A stretch of 43,716 bases of DNA from Candidatus Zhuqueibacterota bacterium (GCA_016927835.1 JAFGMA010000409.1:1-43716); one strand, 5' to 3'. Positions 8,413 to 16,499 are shown, counted from the stretch's first letter. The notes: generated by a model from the letters alone, not told the origin. Translations and numbers: made by a program.

Positions 8413-10146
8413 CTATGTTACTAATTCGCCATCAAAAGCCGTCATGATCGTATTCACAATCGGGAATTCACCGGCTAAATCTTCAACTTTTTCAACTACG
8501 CTTTTCCCGCTTTCTTTGAGCTTTTTCATATTTTCGCTTATGATATTCCCTTTTTTGCACTTGAGTCGCAACTTCAAACCTAACAACTGCTCGATTACAC
8601 TCTCAATAAATCGTTGATTTTTAACAACCGAGTTGATGTGGAATCCATTTTCTTTGCCAAATGTCACTTCCAATACGCCATTCTCGACATTGGTTGGTTT
8701 TCCCTCACTGAGGAAAAGCCCCAACGCCATTTTCTTGTTCTTGATCAACTCGACTATTGCCTGCCACTGCTCCTGAATTGCTTGCAGGCTAATTTCAGGA
8801 GTTTGCTCATATTTTATCGCATCTTTTTCTTCTGGCTGATCGGTCTGCGTCGATTTCTTCTCTTCCAGCGATGCCAGGATTTCTGTTGCACGCTTTGACA
8901 CCGGAAACTGCTTCTCGGTTTTGGACGATGCGTCGCTGTTATCGCTGTCAGCCAATTTAAGTACTGCGGTAGGATTGTTTTGTAACGTTGGCTGACGATC
9001 GGTGTACGCATTTTTCTTCAAGCTGTCAATTTTTTCCAGCAATTGTCCAAGTTGAAGCGTTGAATCCAGCTTTACCATCCGAAGCAATGCAAATTCGAAT
9101 TTGAGCCGGGGATTTGTACTTCGCTTGATGCCATACTCTGTATCCGAGGCAATTTTGATAAGACGTAATAAATCCTCTTCGGTAAAGTGCTTTGCATCTT
9201 CCTGATAACGCTCGATGAATGCATCTGAAGTGCTTGAAGCATCGATCGAGCCGGTTGCCCTGCAAATCAGCAGATTTCTGAAGTGCTCGGAAGCGCCGAT
9301 AAGGAACTCACTGACATCGTATCCTTCAAAGAAAACACCATTTGTCAATTCGATGCAGCCTTTAATATCTTTATTTCTTATAATATCAGTCAACTCAAAA
9401 AAGATATCGGTGTTAATGACGCCGAGTAATTCGGAAAGCGGACCCACATCAATGGAATTCCCACAAAAAGAAACCGCCTGATCGAGCAAGCTTTCAGCGT
9501 CGCGCATGCTGCCATCAGCTTTCTTCGCCAGAATAAGCAGCGCTTCCGGGCTGATTTGGATTTTTTCTTCGGCGCAGATGGTTTTCAACTGGGAAATAAT
9601 ATCTTTGACGGGCAATCGTTTGAAGTTGAATCTTTGACAACGCGAGAGGATCGTTGCAGGAACCTTGTGAGGCTCTGTGGTAGCGAAAATGAACAGCACA
9701 TTGCCCGGGGGTTCTTCAAGCGTTTTAAGCAATGCGTTGAATGCCTCGGTGGTGAGCATGTGCACTTCATCGATGATATAAATTTTATATTTGCCCTTAT
9801 TGGCAGCATAGCGAAGATTCTCTCGAAGATTCCGCACCTCGTCTATTCCCCGGTTCGAAGCGCCATCGATTTCAAAAACACTGAGACTTCGACTTTCATT
9901 AATTTCAATACAGGTTGAACATTTATTGCACGGGGTGGGTGTGGGTCCATTATCGCAATTAATCGCCTTTGCTAAAATTCGCGCGATTGTCGTTTTGCCA
10001 ATTCCGCGGGGACCGGAGAAGAGGTATGCATTTGCGAGACGATTCGCATTAATTGCATTTTCCAGGGTCGTAATCACATGCTTTTGACCAATAACATCGT
10101 GGAACCGCATGGGGCGCCACTTTCTGGCCAAAACGAGATATGACAT
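8413..10146 (-). CDS. dnaX: DNA polymerase III subunits gamma and tau
   Basis: The clamp-loader ATPase, 577 residues from the chosen start. Walker A is GPRGIGKT (residues 45-52). The zinc module uses Cys64, 73, 76 and 79. Walker B is IIDEVHML, the SRC motif is ILSRCQRFNF, and sensor 2 lies in DGSMRDAESLLDQA. Domain III runs to about residue 370. A low-complexity linker and a tau-like C-terminal domain follow. The frame is open 19 codons further upstream, but ATG at 10146 begins the conserved MSYLVLARKWRP and has GGGAGG at a good distance. I saw no clear slippery heptamer for a programmed gamma frameshift. It is the first protein gene after the SRP RNA. Confidence 0.95.
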   Translation of the reverse strand: MSYLVLARKWRPMRFHDVIGQKHVITTLENAINANRLANAYLFSGPRGIGKTTIARILAKAINCDNGPTPTPCNKCSTCIEINESRSLSVFEIDGASNRGIDEVRNLRENLRYAANKGKYKIYIIDEVHMLTTEAFNALLKTLEEPPGNVLFIFATTEPHKVPATILSRCQRFNFKRLPVKDIISQLKTICAEEKIQISPEALLILAKKADGSMRDAESLLDQAVSFCGNSIDVGPLSELLGVINTDIFFELTDIIRNKDIKGCIELTNGVFFEGYDVSEFLIGASEHFRNLLICRATGSIDASSTSDAFIERYQEDAKHFTEEDLLRLIKIASDTEYGIKRSTNPRLKFEFALLRMVKLDSTLQLGQLLEKIDSLKKNAYTDRQPTLQNNPTAVLKLADSDNSDASSKTEKQFPVSKRATEILASLEEKKSTQTDQPEEKDAIKYEQTPEISLQAIQEQWQAIVELIKNKKMALGLFLSEGKPTNVENGVLEVTFGKENGFHINSVVKNQRFIESVIEQLLGLKLRLKCKKGNIISENMKKLKESGKSVVEKVEDLAGEFPIVNTIMTAFDGELVT

Positions 10147-10240
10147 TCTTTCCTCCCGGTAATTATCAGGCAACAAAAACTCAGCGTTAACGATTGTAAT
10201 CAAAAAATCCGGACACGTTTGGATTTAGCTAAATAAATAA

Positions 10241-10513
10241 GGCTGTGCACCTACCGTCGATTCCTCACTTTCCTGGTTCACTTTCAGCAGCCAACTCCAG
10301 CCAAGAGCCCTCACGGCACACACACTGCATGCTTACCGCTGCTACCTTCCGGTCCTGACGGGGTTGGGCACTCGTCTGTTGCGTGAGACTTGAACTATCA
10401 ATATCGCTTGCTGAAAATAGAACGAGGCTGAGCAAACCTCTAGGAAGGAATTCAACCCTGCTATAGCGGATTGCAGGTTACAGGGCACCGCTAGTTCCCC
10501 GTCTAGCACAGCC
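10241..10513 (-). ncRNA. ffs: Signal recognition particle RNA, long (Alu-domain) bacterial type
   Basis: About 273 bases. The ends pair perfectly (GGCTGTGC at the 5' end, GCACAGCC at the 3' end). The 5' part, TGCTAGACGGGGAACTAGCG, then GTGCCCTGTAACCTGCAATCC, matches my recollection of the Alu domain of the Bacillus subtilis scRNA almost base for base. The S domain contains GTCAGGACCGGAAGGTAGCAG with the GGAA tetraloop and the asymmetric loop bound by Ffh. So this is the large form, not the ~110-base 4.5S form. It lies between tRNA-Ala and dnaX. In Bacillus the order tadA-scr-dnaX-yaaK-recR is the same. Confidence 0.92.
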
Positions 10514-10570
10514 ATAAAATAATGTAACTCAGATTTCAGAGTTAAAAAGCAATGTGGCAGGATAAATTTG

Positions 10571-10643
10571 TGGAGCAGATGGGAGTCGAACCCACGGCCT
10601 CCAGAGTGCGATTCTGGCGCTCTCCCAACTGAGCTACTGCCCC
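10571..10643 (-). tRNA. tRNA-Ala(CGC)
   Basis: A 73-base cloverleaf. Acceptor GGGGCAG/CTGCTCC contains the G3:U70 wobble pair that identifies alanine tRNA. The anticodon loop ATCGCAC on a CCAGA/TCTGG stem reads GCG codons. The T loop is TTCGACT. The discriminator is A. CCA is not encoded. Confidence 0.93.
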
Positions 10644-10656
10644 AGCCCGATATTAG

Positions 10657-10747
10657 CGGAGAGAGAGGGATTCGAACCCTCGGAGGAACTTGTGGCCCCT
10701 CACACGATTTCCAGTCGTGCCCATTCGGCCAGCTCTGGCATCTCTCC
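10657..10747 (-). tRNA. tRNA-Ser(GGA)
   Basis: A 91-base class II tRNA with a long variable arm. Acceptor GGAGAGA/TCTCTCC with discriminator G. Anticodon loop CTGGAAA on a CACGA/TCGTG stem reads TCC and TCT. CCA is not encoded. Confidence 0.93.
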
Positions 10748-10774
10748 AACTCCATCGAATCATTTTATCACTTG

Positions 10775-10862
10775 CGGAGAGGGAGGGATTCGAACCCCCG
10801 GTTCGCGAATGCAAACAACGGTTTTCGAGACCGCCCCGATCAGCCAGCTCCGGCACCTCTCC
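10775..10862 (-). tRNA. tRNA-Ser(CGA)
   Basis: An 88-base class II tRNA. Acceptor GGAGAGG pairs with CCTCTCC (allowing wobble), discriminator G. Anticodon loop CTCGAAA reads TCG. CCA is not encoded. It lies just downstream of tadA. Confidence 0.93.
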
Positions 10863-10869
10863 TTTTTAT

Positions 10870-11331
10870 TTAAATTGATTTATTTCTTATTTTTTCAAAG
10901 AACGATTTTAAGATGGTTGAGCAAGGTTGCAGCAAAACATTTTTGTAGATTGCAATATCAGAATACCATGCCGGATTTTGCAGAATGTTTTCAACACTGC
11001 CACAGGCACCAAACCTTGGATCACTCGCTCCGAAAACAACAATCGGAATGCGTGCCATTAATATTGCCCCTGCGCACATTGGACAGGGCTCCAGGGTAGT
11101 ATAGAGAATTGTGTCTGTCAGTCTCCATGAGGCTAAATGATTTGCAGCAGCGGTAATAGAAAGCATTTCTGCATGGGCAGTTGGGTCTTGTAGGCTCTCA
11201 ACAAGATTATAGCCTTTGGCAATTGCTTTTCCTTCATACACGATCACAGAGCCAACCGGAATTTCGTCTTTATCATAAGCTTTTTCAGCTTCCCGAAGGG
11301 CGACTGTCATCCACTTTTCATGCTCATCCAT
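10870..11331 (-). CDS. tadA: tRNA-specific adenosine deaminase TadA
   Basis: A 153-residue zinc deaminase that converts the wobble adenosine of tRNA-Arg(ACG) to inosine. The zinc and catalytic motif HAEM (about residues 53-56, with Glu as proton shuttle) and PCPMCAG (about 82-88) are intact. EIPVGSVIV and FGASDPRFGACGS are typical of TadA rather than of cytidine deaminases. The length fits. Its own substrate tRNA, Arg(ACG), is encoded 25 bases upstream, and serine tRNA genes follow only 8 bases downstream. It is likely co-transcribed with the tRNAs. Start: ATG at 11331, with a weak ribosome site. Confidence 0.93.
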   Translation of the reverse strand: MDEHEKWMTVALREAEKAYDKDEIPVGSVIVYEGKAIAKGYNLVESLQDPTAHAEMLSITAAANHLASWRLTDTILYTTLEPCPMCAGAILMARIPIVVFGASDPRFGACGSVENILQNPAWYSDIAIYKNVLLQPCSTILKSFFEKIRNKSI

Positions 11332-11355
11332 GAAATATTCACATTAAAAAATTAG

Positions 11356-11429
11356 TACGCCCGAAGGGACTCGAACCCCTAACCTTCTGGTCCGTAGCCA
11401 GATGCTCTATCCAATTGAGCCACGGGCGC
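11356..11429 (-). tRNA. tRNA-Arg(ACG)
   Basis: A 74-base cloverleaf. Acceptor GCGCCCG/CGGGCGT, discriminator A. Anticodon loop CTACGGA on TCTGG/CCAGA. A34 must be deaminated to inosine by TadA to read CGT, CGC and CGA. The 5' half is the same as that of the Arg(TCG) gene at 11536-11609 apart from the wobble base. Confidence 0.93.
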
Positions 11430-11435
11430 ATAACA

Positions 11436-11508
11436 TAGCGCGTACGGGATTCGAACCCGTGCTACCGGCGTGAGAGGCCGGCGTCCTGAACCCCTAGACG
11501 AACGCGCC
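11436..11508 (-). tRNA. tRNA-Glu(CTC)
   Basis: A 73-base cloverleaf. Acceptor GGCGCGT/ACGCGCT, discriminator A. Anticodon loop CTCTCAC on a CCGGC/GCCGG stem reads GAG. CCA is not encoded. It lies only six bases from tRNA-Arg(ACG). Confidence 0.92.
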
Positions 11509-11535
11509 TTGTATAAGCAGTATGTAGCAGTAAAA

Positions 11536-11609
11536 TACGCCCGGAGGGACTCGAACCCCCACTCCTCTGGTCCGAAGCCAGATGCTCTATCCAATTGAGC
11601 CACGGGCGC
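11536..11609 (-). tRNA. tRNA-Arg(TCG)
   Basis: A 74-base cloverleaf. Acceptor GCGCCCG/CGGGCGT. Anticodon loop CTTCGGA reads CGA and CGG. It is a close sister of the Arg(ACG) gene: the first 43 bases differ only at the wobble position. The variable region and T stem differ more. Confidence 0.93.
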
Positions 11610-11616
11610 ATCATTG

Positions 11617-11687
11617 CTGAGGAGCAGGGATTCGAACCCCGGTTCCACGGTCCAGAGCCGTGTGTCCTGCCGCTGGACGACTCCTCA
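11617..11687 (-). tRNA. tRNA-Gln(CTG)
   Basis: A 71-base cloverleaf. Acceptor TGAGGAG/CTCCTCA starts with the U1:A72 pair typical of glutamine tRNA. Discriminator G. Anticodon loop CTCTGGA on CACGG/CCGTG reads CAG. CCA is not encoded. Confidence 0.92.
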
Positions 11688-11699
11688 GTTAAAAAAGTG

Positions 11700-11787
11700 C
11701 GGAGAGGGAGGGATTCGAACCCTCGGTAGAGATAATCCCTACAACGACTTAGCAGGCCGCCCCGTTCAGCCGCTCCGGCACCTCTCC
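11700..11787 (-). tRNA. tRNA-Ser(GCT)
   Basis: An 88-base class II tRNA with a long variable arm. Acceptor GGAGAGG, discriminator G. Anticodon loop CTGCTAA reads AGC and AGT. CCA is not encoded. Confidence 0.92.
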
Positions 11788-11816
11788 ATTTTTTTTCACA
11801 TGCAGTTTTTTGGCAG

Positions 11817-11900
11817 CGGAGGGCGAGGGACTCGAACCCCCATGGGCGTGAACCCGGCGGTTTTCAAGACCGCTGCCTTACCAATTAGGACTAGCCCTCC
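11817..11900 (-). tRNA. tRNA-Ser(TGA)
   Basis: An 84-base class II tRNA. Acceptor GGAGGGC/GCCCTCC, discriminator G. Anticodon loop CTTGAAA on GCGGT/ACCGC reads TCA. The variable arm is short but paired (GGG...CCC). With the GGA, CGA and GCT genes it completes the set of serine acceptors. It is the first gene after the promoter at 11915-11943. Confidence 0.92.
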
Positions 11901-11914
11901 TTTTTCAGCTTTTC

Positions 11915-11943
11915 AATATACAAATTTTTTATTTTCAAGTCAA
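11915..11943 (-). promoter_or_regulatory. Sigma70-type promoter of the tRNA-tadA cluster
   Basis: On the minus strand TTGACT (11938-11943), a 17-base spacer and TATATT (11915-11920). The predicted transcript starts near 11908, about 8 bases before the first base of tRNA-Ser(TGA). This position and the same box sequences upstream of the STAS gene support it. Confidence 0.7.
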
Positions 11944-11960
11944 TAAAATTTTTAGTGCCG

Positions 11961-13076
11961 CTAGATTTTTATGAAGAATTTTCCCGGTATCTGGCGCACA
12001 ATGTCTTTGAGTTCCAATGCCAGAAGAATTCCTAATACTTGCGATGTACTCATTTGATTTTGTTCCGCTAACTGATCTATATGAATGGGCTCATTGCTAA
12101 GAGAGGTATATATTTTTTGCTCGATCTCTGTCAAATTTATAGCGGGCGTCTCGTTCCTCGCTTCAGAGAGCAACCGGGGCAATTGCGGTTTTAACTCGTT
12201 AATAATATCCTCAATAGACTGCACAAGCTTTGCCCCATCGGCGATAAGGTTATTGCAGCCGATGCTTTTGGAGCTATTGATATTTCCCGGCACGGCAAAC
12301 ACTTCCCGGTTTTGTTCCAGCGCGATATTGGCAGTGATCAACGCTCCGCTTTTGACACCGGCTTCCGCAACGACTACGCCCATGCTTAGAGCACTTATGA
12401 TGCGATTTCGCCTTGGAAAATTGCTGGCATCGGGTTTAGCGCCCATGGGAAACTCTGACAGAAGCACTCCATTGCCTGATATCGCGTCAGCAAGTTTTTT
12501 ATTCTCCGGCGGATAGATAACATCGACGCCCGAACCCAACACTGCAATGGTCCTGCCACCGCCACGAAGGGCACTCCAATGGGCGATCGTATCGATGCCC
12601 CGCGCCAGACCACTTACAATCGAAATACCACGGGCTGCGAGTTCCTTGCCGAATTTTTCTGCAACCATTTTCCCATAATTCGTTGGCGAGCGAGAACCGA
12701 CGATGGCAATTGAATGGCTATCACTTTTAGAAAACTCGCCTTTGAGAAAAAGAAAAGCCGGTGGATCGTAAATTCGCTTTAGATTATCGGGATACTCCGA
12801 ATCCCAAAAAGTAATGATACGCGAGTTTGCTTTTTCGAGCCGGGATAATTGAATTTTCACAAAATCATCGTGCTGATTCTGCACGATACGCTGCGCAAGG
12901 ATTTGATCGATTCCTTCGACATTAACAAGCTCGAAGGATTTTGCGGCAAATATTCTCTCAGGTGATTTAAAGCGCCCGATAAGCGCGCGTATTTTATTTG
13001 CACCAATTCCCGGAATCGAATATAACCGGAGCAATCCTTCAATATCAAGATTGCGGCTTCTATCGTCTGTATACAA
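11961..13076 (-). CDS. dprA: DNA processing protein DprA (Smf)
   Basis: A 371-residue DprA. It loads RecA on incoming single-stranded DNA during natural transformation. An N-terminal helix-hairpin-helix-like region (LYSIPGIGANKIRALIG) precedes the Rossmann core: AIVGSRSPTNYGK (about 120-132), VSGLARGIDTIAH, and EAGVKSGALITA. A C-terminal winged helix (YTSLSNEPIHIDQLAEQ) is present. The start is TTG at 13076 with AGGA about 8 bases upstream; it overlaps the end of obg by 17 bases. No ATG occurs before the conserved region. With the ComEA-like gene at 40.4 kb it suggests competence. Confidence 0.93.
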   Translation of the reverse strand: MYTDDRSRNLDIEGLLRLYSIPGIGANKIRALIGRFKSPERIFAAKSFELVNVEGIDQILAQRIVQNQHDDFVKIQLSRLEKANSRIITFWDSEYPDNLKRIYDPPAFLFLKGEFSKSDSHSIAIVGSRSPTNYGKMVAEKFGKELAARGISIVSGLARGIDTIAHWSALRGGGRTIAVLGSGVDVIYPPENKKLADAISGNGVLLSEFPMGAKPDASNFPRRNRIISALSMGVVVAEAGVKSGALITANIALEQNREVFAVPGNINSSKSIGCNNLIADGAKLVQSIEDIINELKPQLPRLLSEARNETPAINLTEIEQKIYTSLSNEPIHIDQLAEQNQMSTSQVLGILLALELKDIVRQIPGKFFIKI

Positions 13077-14067
13077 TCTGGTTTTCCTGGATTTGAGAAA
13101 GGTTTTCTGTGATGAGACGAATCAACGAATCCAATCCTTTGCCTGTCGCTGAGGAAATATAGCAGGTTGGCAATTTGGGATCATCATCAAATTTTAAAGA
13201 ACGGGGCAAATCCGGGCAGATATCGATCTTGGTAAATGCGATAATTTTGGGCTTTCTTGCCATCTCATCTGAAAAGGAATTCAGTTCGCATTGCAGCATT
13301 TGATAATCATGCTTGTAATCATTGCTTTGACAATCGATCATCAGCACGAGCAGCCTGGTGCGCAGGATATGATTTAAAAATTGGATTCCCAGTCCCTTTC
13401 CCTGGTGAGCACCTTCGATAAGACCGGGGATATCAGCAAGGATAAACGACTGGTGATCGCCGTACGCGACAACGCCAAGATTTGGTGAAAGCGTGGTGAA
13501 GGGATAATTGTCGATTTTGGGTTTGGCAGACGATAGCTTCGAGAGCAACGTGGATTTCCCGACGTTCGGCGGTCCGACCAAACCGACATCGGCAATCAAC
13601 TTCAGTTCGAGCTGCAAATTTCGGAAATCGCCTTTTTTACCCGCTTCGCATTGGCGGGGGGCTTGATTCGTCGACGAAACAAATCGCGCATTTCCACGCC
13701 CTCCTCTACCGCCTTTGGCAATTATTTTTCTCTGATCAGGTTCAATCAGGTCGGCAATTACTTCTCCTGAATCTAAATCCCGAAGCATTGTACCAGGGGG
13801 AACCCTGATGACGACATCCTCACCATTTTTTCCGAATTGGTTAGAACCCCTGCCGTGTTCCCCCCGAGGTGCTTTAAATTGTGTTCGATATCGGAAATCC
13901 AGCAGCGTATGCAGATTGGTATCAACCTGAAAGATGATATTTCCGCCGTTTCCGCCGTCGCCGCCATTGGGTCCGCCATGCGGTACAAATTTTTCCCTGC
14001 GAAAGCTGACACAACCGTTTCCGCCATTGCCCGCTTGTACTGAAATTTTTGCCTGATCAATGAACAT
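13060..14067 (-). CDS. obg: GTPase Obg/CgtA
   Basis: A 335-residue ribosome-associated GTPase. The glycine-rich Obg fold fills residues 1-157 (MFIDQAKISVQAGNGGNG, GPNGGDGGNGG). The G domain follows: G1 GPPNVGKST (about 164), G2 in YPFTTLSPN, G3 DIPGLIEGA, G4 FTKIDI and G5 ISSATGKGL. It has only a short tail after the G domain, so no extra C-terminal OCT domain. It acts in 50S assembly and stress control. dprA overlaps its end, so the two are coupled. Confidence 0.95.
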   Translation of the reverse strand: MFIDQAKISVQAGNGGNGCVSFRREKFVPHGGPNGGDGGNGGNIIFQVDTNLHTLLDFRYRTQFKAPRGEHGRGSNQFGKNGEDVVIRVPPGTMLRDLDSGEVIADLIEPDQRKIIAKGGRGGRGNARFVSSTNQAPRQCEAGKKGDFRNLQLELKLIADVGLVGPPNVGKSTLLSKLSSAKPKIDNYPFTTLSPNLGVVAYGDHQSFILADIPGLIEGAHQGKGLGIQFLNHILRTRLLVLMIDCQSNDYKHDYQMLQCELNSFSDEMARKPKIIAFTKIDICPDLPRSLKFDDDPKLPTCYISSATGKGLDSLIRLITENLSQIQENQIVYRR

Positions 14068-14090
14068 TCATCACGTTTGGTTAAGGATAC

Positions 14091-14176
14091 GGGATCAAAT
14101 AAGATGCCTTATTCAATAGCCAATCGATACTTATGACACAACATAAAGGCGCAAAAGCAGCAAGATATTTGATCCC
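14091..14176. repeat. Inverted repeat between icd and obg
   Basis: GGGATCAAATA at 14091-14101 is exactly complementary to TATTTGATCCC at 14166-14176. The plus strand continues CATTTTTT. It could form an 11-base stem with a 64-base loop in the icd 3' region, or be an operator or attenuator ahead of obg. The T tract is on the wrong strand for terminating icd. Function is unknown. Confidence 0.4.
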
Positions 14177-14193
14177 ATTTTTTCAGTTTATAT

Positions 14194-15546
14194 TTAATCC
14201 ATATTTTCAATAAGGGCATCTGCGAATTCAGATGTTTTAAGCTTTGACGCACCCTCCATTTGGCGTTCCAAATCGTATGTCACTCTCTTTTGCAGAATCG
14301 ATTTTTCAATGGCGGATACAATCAGATCGGCAGCTTCTTGCCATCCGAGATGTTCGAGCATCATCACACCTGACAGGATCACAGAGCTTGGATTGACTTT
14401 ATCCATTCCGGTGTATTTTGGCGCTGTCCCGTGTGTGGCTTCGAACAGTGCAATTTCATCACCAAAATTTGCGCCAGGTGCCAATCCGAGTCCGCCGACT
14501 TGTGCTGCGGCGGCGTCTGAAATATAATCGCCATTCAAATTTGGCGTGGCGACGACATCATATTCATCCGGACGCAGGAGAATCTGCTGGAACATTTGAT
14601 CGGCAATTCGATCCTTTATCAAAATTTTTCCGGCAGGCATGTTACCATTAAATTGATCCCACAATTCTTTTTCGGATATCACGGTATCTCGGTACGCTTC
14701 TTTCGCCAGTTCATATCCCCAATCCCTGAACGCGCCTTCTGTGAATTTTTGTATATTTCCTTTATGCACCAGCGTGACGGATTTCCTCTGATGAGACAAT
14801 GCATAGTCAATCGCTTTTTTAACGAGGCGCTTCGTTCCGGTTACGCTGATGGGCTTAATTCCGATTCCGCTATCCTGTCTGATTTTTTTGCCCATTTCTT
14901 CGGATAAAAATTTCAGAACTTTCTTAACTTCATCGGAGCCATTTTCAAATTCGATGCCCGCATAGACATCCTCTGTATTCTCTCTGAAAATGACAATATT
15001 CAACAAATCAGGTCTTTTTACGGGGCAGGGAACACCCTGATACCAACGTACCGGACGCACACAAGCATACAAATCCATCCGTTGTCTCAATCCGACGTTG
15101 AGCGAACGGAATCTCGGCGTAATCCACTCGGAGCCGCATTTAATACACTTTTTGGGTCGATTTTTCGGTGAATCGCCTTGTTCGGCTGCACAGGAAAGAC
15201 AAACATAAGGGAACCCCCCGACCGGCGTGGTCAAAGGACCCTTGATTGCAACCAGGTACGTTTTAATCGCTTCAATTGTATCTTCAGGAAGTACATTATC
15301 ATTCCCGTATTTTTGCAGCGCTTTCAATCCTGCATAAATTTCGAACCACGCGATCTTGCGCTTTCCGGCATACGCCTTTTTAACGGACGCATCAAAAACC
15401 CGGACGGAAGCCCTCCAAATATCAGGTCCGGTTCCGTCTCCTTCGATAAATGGTATAATCGGATTATCGGGAACTTGTAATTTGCCATTTTTAGTTGTAA
15501 TCTTCGCACCTTCAACCGGCGGTTTGAGAAGTTTGAAATCAGCCAT
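14194..15546 (-). CDS. icd: Isocitrate dehydrogenase (NADP+) with a cysteine-rich insertion
   Basis: A 450-residue enzyme of the E. coli Icd type, converting isocitrate to 2-oxoglutarate. [13 protein letters not shown], the RSLNVGLRQ loop with the active-site serine (Ser148), [14 protein letters not shown] and [15 protein letters not shown] are present. Lys-Tyr of APKY and the later Tyr and Arg of VTYDLER match the residues that select NADP. Unusually, about 35 residues (112-146) are inserted between TTPVGG and RSLN. They carry Cys116, 119, 134 and 137 in a CLSC...CIKC pattern like a zinc ribbon. Start: ATG at 15546 with GGGAGG upstream; the open frame runs 23 codons further but lacks support. 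Confidence 0.93.
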   Translation of the reverse strand: MADFKLLKPPVEGAKITTKNGKLQVPDNPIIPFIEGDGTGPDIWRASVRVFDASVKKAYAGKRKIAWFEIYAGLKALQKYGNDNVLPEDTIEAIKTYLVAIKGPLTTPVGGFPYVCLSCAAEQGDSPKNRPKKCIKCGSEWITPRFRSLNVGLRQRMDLYACVRPVRWYQGVPCPVKRPDLLNIVIFRENTEDVYAGIEFENGSDEVKKVLKFLSEEMGKKIRQDSGIGIKPISVTGTKRLVKKAIDYALSHQRKSVTLVHKGNIQKFTEGAFRDWGYELAKEAYRDTVISEKELWDQFNGNMPAGKILIKDRIADQMFQQILLRPDEYDVVATPNLNGDYISDAAAAQVGGLGLAPGANFGDEIALFEATHGTAPKYTGMDKVNPSSVILSGVMMLEHLGWQEAADLIVSAIEKSILQKRVTYDLERQMEGASKLKTSEFADALIENMD

Positions 15547-16049
15547 CAAAGGACCTCCCGTGTTAAAGAGTTCTGCTATTATTATGATATTGATTAAACC
15601 GAAATCCAAGTTCAATAAGGAGAAATCAGTTTTAAAAGTACGATATTTCTTTTTTTATAAGAGGAAAAGGCATACGACAATTCTCGACGCATCTGCTGCG
15701 TTTTGATAGGCGCTTTTCAGGGCAATCTGGTTCTAAGGCGGCTTAATATGCATCATTTGCAAAAGCAGCATGCTATTAGAATCCGGTAGAACCTGTCGCT
15801 TCAAAAAAGCTGTAGATTAAGTATATCGATCTTCTTAGCGATTTGGTTTGCCACGAAATTATTGGATATGCAAATGGATTCGAATTCGCAGCTACACGGG
15901 GTTCGCCTTGCGCCTGAATAAAGGGGAATGTGTCAAGTTGTGCGGCAAATTCAAGCGTCCGAATTGAAAAATCCAAATAACGGGCAGAAGCAAAATTTCC
16001 AACCGACTTGATACCGCATGCCAGAGCAATGGCAATTTGAAGATAAATC
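15547..16049 (-). other. Long region between promoter and icd; possible leader RNA
   Basis: About 500 bases without a convincing gene. A minus-strand open frame at 15776-16078 begins inside a strong promoter (TTG start within the -35 box) and matches no family I know. If the promoter at 16050-16078 is used, this stretch is either the icd leader or a separate small RNA. I recognised no known riboswitch, 6S RNA, RNase P RNA or tmRNA in it. Confidence 0.4.
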
Positions 16050-16078
16050 ATTATAAGAAAAAAAAAAAGGAAAGTCAA
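16050..16078 (-). promoter_or_regulatory. Strong sigma70-type promoter about 500 bases upstream of icd
   Basis: On the minus strand TTGACT (16073-16078), a 17-base spacer that is mostly a T run, and a perfect TATAAT (16050-16055). No annotated gene starts close downstream; icd is the first good one. It may drive icd through a long leader or an unannotated RNA. The match is near consensus, though AT-rich sequence can give such matches by chance. Confidence 0.6.
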
Positions 16079-16499
16079 TACTTTTTAAATTCAACAAGCA
16101 TCCCGCTTTTGCATGATTCTTAGCTTCCCTGGTTGGTGCTTCTGAAGCATAAACTCAGGGATTAGAATTTGGAATAATATATAAAATCCTGATAGCGATA
16201 TCATTTCCACGCAGTGAAAGCGGAAAAACGAATTTGGTCAAAAACTGCCTGGTGCATGAAAATTTTTTCGTACAGGGAGTGCGTCAAATGAACGCGTATT
16301 GTGGATATTGGACAATCACCCATTTTACAAATCGCCAGGCATCTTAGCTTTTTCCGGATGCGGGACACTGGTTGCAATTTTTTAAAGGGCAGCCCATTTC
16401 GGGAATGTTATTGGCGATACTTTAGCATGGAGTTTTGTTGCGGATGAAATGAAATTTTGAGTCAGAAACCCATCGAATATCGGACAGACGAGACGACAC
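16079..16499. other. Intergenic region, no feature recognised
   Basis: About 420 bases between the promoter of the icd leader and the hairpin after the STAS gene. I found no open frame with a ribosome site, no tRNA-like fold and no repeat shared with the rest of the window. Confidence 0.4.

Noticed and set aside
8413..10146. Programmed frameshift in dnaX giving a short gamma subunit
   Set aside because: No A-AAA-AAG type heptamer with a following stem-loop was found after domain III.
10305..10392. A short 4.5S-type SRP RNA covering only the S domain
   Set aside because: The flanking bases extend it to 273 bases with paired ends and an Alu-type 5' domain, so the long form explains more.
11817..11900. 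Selenocysteine tRNA
   Set aside because: It has a long variable arm, but the anticodon loop CTTGAAA gives TGA (serine) rather than TCA, and the 7-base acceptor stem is normal.
15776..16078. A 100-codon open frame on the minus strand
   Set aside because: Its TTG start lies in the -35 box of a strong promoter and its first internal ATG overlaps the -10 box, so neither would be in the transcript. No family resemblance.
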